Source: Pseudomonadota bacterium
GTDB taxonomy: Bacteria; Myxococcota; Myxococcia; Myxococcales; Anaeromyxobacteraceae
Length of the DNA stretch: 11,100 nt
NCBI GenBank assembly: GCA_023419875.1
Contig: JAEZXM010000249.1
Span: 1-11,100, forward strand
Reading direction: 5' to 3'
Below, piece by piece: positions 6,772 through 11,100 of this stretch. The position numbers and the translations under genes are program-made. Each line of letters begins with the position of its first letter. Positions within the stretch are counted from its first letter, which is position 1. Under the pieces are notes generated by a model. That model searched no databases. It had not been told where the DNA came from and saw only the letters and a list, made by a program, of their open reading frames with translations.

Positions 6772-9201
6772 CTACCCTCGCAGCTCCGCGCCGACGCGCT
6801 TCGCGAGCCGCTCGAGGATGCGGCGATGGGCGGCGTCCGCGTCGGCGTCGGTCAGGGTGCGATCCGGCGCGCGGTAGCGGATGGCGAGTGCCAGGTTCTT
6901 CTTCCCGGCGGCGAGGGGCGCGCCGCGGTAGACGTCGAAGAGGGTCACGGCCTCGACGAGCGGCTCCTCGCGCACGACGGCCTCGACCGAGGCCGCCGTG
7001 ACGGTCTCCTCCACCACCACGGCAAGGTCTCGGAGGACGGCGGGCAGGTGAGGGATGGGCCGGTACTGCGGGACGAGCTTCGCGGCCCGGAGGAGCGCGT
7101 CGAGATGGAGCTCGAAGGCGAACACCCCGCGCGGAAGTTCGAAGGCCGCGGCGACCTTCGGATGCAGCTCGCCGACGTCACCGAGGACGTGCTCGCCGAG
7201 GGACAGCCGGGCGGAGTGGCGCGGGTGGAGCCACGTATCCGCGGGCGTTCTCCACTCGACACCCCGGATCCCGAGCGCGTCGAGCACGCCCTGCACCGCC
7301 GCCTTGGCGTCGTAGAAGTCGACCGCCTCGCCGCCGACCGCCCATCCCACGGGATGGCGGCGGCCCAGGAGGACACCCGAGACTTGCAGGGACTCGCTCG
7401 AAGGCTCGTCGGCACTCCGCCCCGGAATCGGGTTCGGGTGATACGTGCGCGCGATCTCGTACAGCCGGACGTCATCCACGCGCTGCCGCCGGTTGTGAAC
7501 CGCGTTCTTGAGGAGCGAGGGGACCAGCTTCGTCCGCATCACCGCGAGGTCCGCGCTGATCGGGTTCTTGAGGGCGACGCCCAGGGCGCGCCCCTTCCCG
7601 TCGCCGGTGACGACCGTGTACTCGAACGGTTCGAGCTCGCGTGTAGCGACGAAGCTGAAGTTCACGGCCTCGCCGAACCCGGAGGCTTCGAGCGCCGCCC
7701 GGATGCGGCCGACCGCGCGCGCCTCGTCCGGCTCCGCGGGCGTGTCCACCGCGTTCGCTGGCAAGGTCTCCGGGATGGCGTCGTAGCCCTTCGTCCGGAC
7801 GAGCTCCTCGACGAGGTCTTCCTCGATCGACACATCGGCGCGCCAGCTCGGCACCTTCCACGTCGCTCCCTCGGCGTCGGCGGCGCGGGCCTCGAAGCCG
7901 AGACCGGAGAGGATACGCTCCGTCTCCACGCGCGAGACGTCCATCCCGAGCACCTCCGCCGGACGGTGCCAGCGGAGACGGACCTCCGGGGAGCGGACCT
8001 CGCGCGGGTGCGCGTCGACGACGCCCGGCCGTACGGTGCCGCCCGCGAGTTCCGCGATGAGCGCGGCGCAGCGGTCCACCGCTGGGATCACCATGCCCGG
8101 ATCGGCGCCGCGCTCGAACCGGTACGAGGCCTCGGTCTTGAGCGCGTGGCGGCGCGAGGTTCGGCGAACGGTGGACGGCTGGAACCACGCGGACTCGAGG
8201 AGCACGCGGGTCGTCCCCGCCGAGATCTCGGAGTCCCCTCCCCCCATCACGCCGGCGAGCGCGCTGCCGCGATCGCGGTCGGCGATGAGGAGGTCGTCCG
8301 GATCGAGCGCGCGGTCCTTCCCGTCCAGCGTCGTGATGTGCTCGCCCTTCCGGGCGGTGCGGACCACGATCTCGCGCCCGGTGACCTTCTCCAGATCGAA
8401 GGCGTGGAGCGGGTGGCCGAGCTCCAGGAGCACGAGGTTGGTCGCGTCGACCACGTTGGAGATCGAGCGGATGCCGAGCGCCTCCAGCCGGCGTGCGAGC
8501 CAGAGCGGCGAGGGCCCGATCTTCACCCCCTCGATCACGCGCGCGGCGTAGCGGGCGCACTTGTCCTTGTTCTCGATCCGGACCTTCACAGCCTCGCCGG
8601 CGGGCTTCCCGGACTCGGCGAGCTTCCGGTCGGGGCGGCGGATCTGCCGGCCGAGCAGCGGCGCGAGCTCCCGCGCGATGCCGAGGTGCGAGAGTGCGTC
8701 CGGCCGGTTCGGGGTGACGTTCACTTCCAGGAGAACGTCGTCGAGGCCCAGTACCTGTGCGATCGGCAACCCGGGCGCGGTGTCCTTCGGGAGGACGAGG
8801 AGCCCGCTCGCCTCCTCGGAGATCCCGAGCTCGTGGGCGGAGCAGAGCATTCCGGACGACTCCACCCCGCGGAGCTTGGCCTTCTCGATCTTCGTGCCCC
8901 CCGGCAGAAGGGCACCGACGGTGGCGAGCGGAACGACGTCGCCGACCTGGTAGTTCTTCGCGCCGCAGACGATCTGGAGCGGCTCACCGCCGCCGCGGTC
9001 GACGCGGGTCACCGAGAGCTTCTCTGCGTTCGGGTGCTTGTCGGAGGAGAGGATCCGGGCGGTGACGACGCCCTCGAGGCCCTTCCCCATCCGTTCGATC
9101 GCCTCGACCTCGAGGCCGACCGCGGTGAGGCGGCGGGCGACTTCCTCGGGCGACGGGAGGTCGCCCAGGAGCTCGGAGAGCCATTTGACGGAGACGCGCA
9201 T
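6772..9201 (-). CDS. pheT: Phenylalanine--tRNA ligase beta subunit
   Basis: 809 residues, full length for bacterial PheT. It forms the alpha2-beta2 synthetase that charges tRNA-Phe, contributing tRNA binding and editing. Domains in order: N-terminal region MRVSVKWLSELLGDLPSPEE; EMAP-type tRNA-binding fold about 40-150 (HPNAEKL at 56-62); B3/4 editing domain about 205-395 (VDATN 251-255, HPLHAFD 263-269); B5 domain about 405-475 (HRPAEVLG 412-419, PSWRADV 451-457, GYD 472-474); the non-catalytic class II-like core about 480-700; and the FDX-ACB anticodon-binding domain about 715-808 (LRDLAVVV 723-730, FDVYRG 755-760, RTLTDAD 781-787). The ATG at 9201 begins where the family begins, 7 nt after the pheS stop; its Shine-Dalgarno is weak (AGG), so translational coupling to pheS is likely. 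No missing domain was noticed. Confidence 0.97.
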   Translation of the reverse strand: MRVSVKWLSELLGDLPSPEEVARRLTAVGLEVEAIERMGKGLEGVVTARILSSDKHPNAEKLSVTRVDRGGGEPLQIVCGAKNYQVGDVVPLATVGALLPGGTKIEKAKLRGVESSGMLCSAHELGISEEASGLLVLPKDTAPGLPIAQVLGLDDVLLEVNVTPNRPDALSHLGIARELAPLLGRQIRRPDRKLAESGKPAGEAVKVRIENKDKCARYAARVIEGVKIGPSPLWLARRLEALGIRSISNVVDATNLVLLELGHPLHAFDLEKVTGREIVVRTARKGEHITTLDGKDRALDPDDLLIADRDRGSALAGVMGGGDSEISAGTTRVLLESAWFQPSTVRRTSRRHALKTEASYRFERGADPGMVIPAVDRCAALIAELAGGTVRPGVVDAHPREVRSPEVRLRWHRPAEVLGMDVSRVETERILSGLGFEARAADAEGATWKVPSWRADVSIEEDLVEELVRTKGYDAIPETLPANAVDTPAEPDEARAVGRIRAALEASGFGEAVNFSFVATRELEPFEYTVVTGDGKGRALGVALKNPISADLAVMRTKLVPSLLKNAVHNRRQRVDDVRLYEIARTYHPNPIPGRSADEPSSESLQVSGVLLGRRHPVGWAVGGEAVDFYDAKAAVQGVLDALGIRGVEWRTPADTWLHPRHSARLSLGEHVLGDVGELHPKVAAAFELPRGVFAFELHLDALLRAAKLVPQYRPIPHLPAVLRDLAVVVEETVTAASVEAVVREEPLVEAVTLFDVYRGAPLAAGKKNLALAIRYRAPDRTLTDADADAAHRRILERLAKRVGAELRG

Positions 9202-9208
9202 CGCGGGC

Positions 9209-10303
9209 CTAGAACTGCTCGAGGAAGCGGAGGTCGTTCTCGAAGTAGAGGCGGAGATCGTCGATGCCGTAGCGGAGCATGGCCAGGCGCTCGACGCCCA
9301 TGCCGAACGCGAACCCGGTGTTCCTCTTCGGGTCGATGCCGCCGTTCTCGAGCACCTTCGGGTGGACCATGCCGGCCCCGAGCACCTCCAGCCAGCCGGT
9401 CTCCTTGCACGTCCCGCAGCGCTTGTGACCGCCGTTTCCGTCCGGCAACCTGCCCTTGCCCCCGCAGATCGAGCAGGAGACGTCCACCTCTGCACCCGGC
9501 TCGACGAACGGGAAGTAGCTCGGGCGGAAGCGCGTCCTCGTGCCCGGGCCGAAGTATGCGCGGGCGAAGGCGGCGAGCGTCCCCTTGAGGTCGGCGAAGG
9601 TGATCCCCTCTGCGACGCAGAGCCCCTCGACCTGGTGGAACATCGGGGAGTGGGTCTGGTCGTAATCGGAGCGGTAGACGCGGCCGGGGCAGATGATCCG
9701 AACCGGCGGGCTGCCGAGCCGGAGCATGGCGCGGATCTGCACCGGCGAGGTGTGCGTGCGGAGGAGGACGCTCCCGGTCTTCACGCCGTCGCGCAGCGTG
9801 GACTCGTCCACGTAGAACGTGTCCTGCATGTCCCGGGCCGGGTGGTCGGCCGGGATGTTGAGCGCCTCGAAGTTGTAGGCGTCGAGCTCGATCTCCGGAC
9901 CGCTCGCCACCTCGTAACCGAGGCGAGCGAAGATGGCCGAGATCTCCTCCGTCGCCCGGGTGATCGGATGGCGGTGGCCGCGCGGCACGAGGGCCCGCGC
10001 AGGCGCGGTCACGTCGATCGGCGGACCCGAGAGCTCGGCCCGGAGCGCCAGGTCCTCGAGCTTGCCCCGGCCCTGATCGAGCAGCTTCTCGACCTCGTCG
10101 CGGACCCGGTTGGCGACCTCGCCGACCTTCGGGCGCAGATCGGCAGCGAGCTGTCCCATGGCGCGGAGCACCTGGGAGAGCTCGCCCTTCTTGCCGAGAA
10201 AGCGGACCCGCAGCTCCTCGAGACCCTTCTCGTCCGCGGCGGCACCGATGGCCTCGCGGGCGCTCCGGGCGAGCGCCTCGAGCTGCGAGAGGAGGTCGGC
10301 CAC
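9209..10303 (-). CDS. pheS: Phenylalanine--tRNA ligase alpha subunit
   Basis: 364 residues. It is the catalytic subunit of phenylalanyl-tRNA synthetase (class II). An N-terminal coiled coil (about 1-90) is followed by the catalytic core: GYEVASGPEIE at 129-139, DHPARDMQDTFY at 153-164, RTHTSPVQIRAM (motif 2 region) at 182-193, GRVYRSDYDQTHSPMFHQVE at 207-226, SYFPFVEPGAEVD at 262-274 and motif 3 GFAFGMGVERLAMLRYGI at 330-347. Between the last two lies a zinc-ribbon-like insert, CSIC (277-280) and CGTC (296-299), 15 residues apart; E. coli PheS lacks these cysteines. The start is GTG at 10303, with GAGG 7 nt upstream that overlaps the rplT TGA stop; 9 nt separate the genes, so translation is probably coupled to L20. 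Confidence 0.97.
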   Translation of the reverse strand: MADLLSQLEALARSAREAIGAAADEKGLEELRVRFLGKKGELSQVLRAMGQLAADLRPKVGEVANRVRDEVEKLLDQGRGKLEDLALRAELSGPPIDVTAPARALVPRGHRHPITRATEEISAIFARLGYEVASGPEIELDAYNFEALNIPADHPARDMQDTFYVDESTLRDGVKTGSVLLRTHTSPVQIRAMLRLGSPPVRIICPGRVYRSDYDQTHSPMFHQVEGLCVAEGITFADLKGTLAAFARAYFGPGTRTRFRPSYFPFVEPGAEVDVSCSICGGKGRLPDGNGGHKRCGTCKETGWLEVLGAGMVHPKVLENGGIDPKRNTGFAFGMGVERLAMLRYGIDDLRLYFENDLRFLEQF

Positions 10304-10312
10304 GGGCCGCCC

Positions 10313-10657
10313 TCAGGCCTGCGCGGCCTTCACCACGGCGGCGAAGTCGCCGGGGACGGCCAGCGCCAGGTCCGCCAGGATCTTCCGGTCGAGCGCCACG
10401 CCGGCCTTCTTCATGGCCGCCGTGAGGCGCGAGTAGGTGGTCCCGTTGAGCCGAGCGGCCGCGTTGATGCGCGCGATCCAGAGCGCGCGGAAGTTGCGGC
10501 GCTTGAGGCGGCGGTCGCGGGTGGAGTAGTTGAGGGCGCGCTCCACCGCCTGATTGGCGCGCTTGTAGCAGTTCTTCCTGCGCCCGCGGAACCCCTTGGC
10601 GAGCTTCAAAACGCGGTTGCGACGACGACGGGCCTTGATCCCCTTCTTGACGCGCAT
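10313..10657 (-). CDS. rplT: 50S ribosomal protein L20
   Basis: 114 residues, the normal size. The highly basic N-terminal extension (MRVKKGIKARRRRNRVLKLA) that threads into 23S rRNA is followed by the conserved YSTRDRRLKRRNFRALWI (44-61) and RINAAARLNGTTYSRL (63-78). L20 is an early 50S assembly protein and in other bacteria represses its own operon at the mRNA level. The ATG at 10657 has an excellent AAGGAG 7 nt upstream. It follows rpmI after an unusually long 151-nt gap with hairpins, and precedes pheS by 9 nt. Confidence 0.97.
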   Translation of the reverse strand: MRVKKGIKARRRRNRVLKLAKGFRGRRKNCYKRANQAVERALNYSTRDRRLKRRNFRALWIARINAAARLNGTTYSRLTAAMKKAGVALDRKILADLALAVPGDFAAVVKAAQA

Positions 10658-10808
10658 CTTCCTTCTCCTTGCCGGCGGGAGGCGTGGCGATCGTCACTCA
10701 GCGTGACGGCGCGAACGCGCTTCGGAGCCCCGCTTGGGCGTTCCTGCTCGTGACTACCACGAGCACTCCTGTTGACCCGCTCAGCCTGAGCCTGTCGAAG
10801 GCCCCGCC
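10658..10808 (-). other. Hairpin-rich spacer between rpmI and rplT
   Basis: This 151-nt spacer has no gene. It holds, in minus-strand order, a repeat-like imperfect palindrome (10799-10772), a perfect 7-bp hairpin with a 5-base loop (GCTCGTG 10746-10752, CACGAGC 10758-10764), a perfect 6-bp hairpin with a 5-base loop (CGTCAC 10692-10697, GTGACG 10703-10708), and the rplT Shine-Dalgarno. None has a U-tract, so read-through into rplT is expected. It may contain an RNA site for L20 autoregulation, an inserted repeat, or both. Confidence 0.5.
10772..10799 (-). repeat. REP-like imperfect palindrome (TTCGACAGGCTCAG type)
   Basis: On the minus strand it reads TTCGACAGGCTCAG, then a centre base, then CTGAGCGGGTCAA. 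The core GCTCAG-C-CTGAGC (10779-10791) is a perfect 6-bp inverted repeat, and the outer arms match with two mismatches and one bulge. I recall very similar TTCGACA(A/G)GCTCAGG sequences dispersed as intergenic repeats in many bacterial genomes. Only one copy is in this window, so repetition cannot be shown here. Confidence 0.5.
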
Positions 10809-11012
10809 CTACCGGGCGTACGGGAAGCACTCCAGGATCTTCTTCTGGTCCACCGGGGCGAGATGATCGGTGCCCTTGAGGTGGCGCTTCTGCTTCTTGG
10901 TCTTTCCGAACGTCGCCAGGTGGCGCACGCCGGCGCGGCGGAACTTCACCTTGCCGGACTTCTTCACCTCGAAACGCTTCTTGGCTCCGCTCTTCGTCTT
11001 CAGCTTGGGCAT
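10809..11012 (-). CDS. rpmI: 50S ribosomal protein L35
   Basis: 67 residues, the normal size. MPKLKTKSGAKKRFEVKKSG is the standard L35 beginning, and the KTKKQKRHLKG segment (37-47) is conserved; overall it is small and strongly basic, as expected of a 50S rRNA-binding protein. The ATG at 11012 has GAGG 9 nt upstream. It lies 33 nt after the putative infC stop and before rplT, the universal infC-rpmI-rplT order. Confidence 0.96.
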   Translation of the reverse strand: MPKLKTKSGAKKRFEVKKSGKVKFRRAGVRHLATFGKTKKQKRHLKGTDHLAPVDQKKILECFPYAR

Positions 11013-11045
11013 CTCGTCGTTCCTCGTCTTCGCTGTCCGGTGGGC

Positions 11046-11100
11046 CTACCGCGAGCCGGGGCTCTCGGGCGCCGGTGCGGGGGATGGGGCGGCCGGCGGC
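11046..11100 (-). CDS. infC: Probable C-terminal tail of translation initiation factor IF-3 (partial)
   Basis: Only the last 17 codons before a TAG at 11048-11046 are in the window; the gene enters from the right edge. One minus-strand frame reads PPAAPSPAPAPESPGSR-stop, a low-complexity Pro/Ala/Ser tail not found in the compact E. coli IF3. The call rests on the conserved infC-rpmI-rplT order and on the knowledge that Myxococcus xanthus IF3 (Dsg) carries an extra C-terminal extension. The other frames are also open here, so the frame choice is not proven. Confidence 0.45.
   Translation of the reverse strand, partial: PPAAPSPAPAPESPGSR

Noticed and set aside
6754..9588. Plus-strand open frame of 944 codons antisense to pheT
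   Set aside because: The minus-strand pheT is complete and conserved; the plus translation is low-complexity Arg/Asp/Gly/Leu-rich with no family match.
9038..10753. Plus-strand open frame of 571 codons antisense to pheS/rplT
   Set aside because: Shadow of two conserved minus-strand genes; no domain, start context or operon logic supports it.

Overview
The window is very GC-rich (third codon positions are almost all G or C) and gene-dense, with GTG starts in 5 of 12 complete genes. Every gene but one lies on the minus strand, so the biological reading order is right to left. The order infC(tail)-rpmI-rplT-pheS-pheT-(small membrane protein)-ihfA is the classic translation/IHF cluster. Together with the Pro/Ala-rich tail that appears to end infC, the Fis/NtrC-type regulator and a two-subunit 2-oxoacid:ferredoxin oxidoreductase, it suggests a deltaproteobacterial/Myxococcota chromosome, perhaps Anaeromyxobacter-like. 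That assignment is inference; no rRNA or other taxonomic marker is present.

Right block (11100 to 6379, minus): the possible C-terminus of translation factor IF3, ribosomal proteins L35 and L20, both subunits of phenylalanyl-tRNA synthetase, and an unrecognised small membrane protein whose GTG start lies 3 bases after pheT. Spacings are tight (3 to 9 nt) except for a 151-nt gap between rpmI and rplT. That gap holds a repeat-like imperfect palindrome and two perfect hairpins. A GC-rich hairpin (6341-6362) followed immediately by a good -35/-10 pair (6309-6337) separates this block from ihfA, so IHF-alpha seems to have its own promoter.

Middle (5315-5942): the only plus-strand gene, a 121-residue protein made of a receiver-like N-terminal fragment and an NtrC/Fis-type helix-turn-helix with no AAA+ domain. 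It converges on ihfA (11 nt apart) and is divergent from the next operon, across a 262-nt region with nested inverted repeats.

Pterin/redox operon (5314 to 2229, minus): a QueD/6-pyruvoyltetrahydropterin synthase-like enzyme, GTP cyclohydrolase I (FolE), a short-chain dehydrogenase and a GlcD-type FAD-linked dehydrogenase. They overlap by 11, 4 and 4 bases and each downstream Shine-Dalgarno lies inside the upstream gene. FolE makes dihydroneopterin triphosphate and the QueD-like protein would use it, either for 7-deazaguanine (queuosine) synthesis or, with the reductase as third enzyme, for a tetrahydrobiopterin-like pterin.

Left block (2196 to 1, minus): a candidate promoter overlapped by a perfect inverted repeat, a strong 5'-UTR hairpin, then korA (fused gamma-alpha subunit) and the start of korB (TPP-binding beta subunit) of a 2-oxoacid (probably 2-oxoglutarate):ferredoxin oxidoreductase. 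korB runs off the left edge. No mobile element, CRISPR array, tRNA or rRNA was seen.
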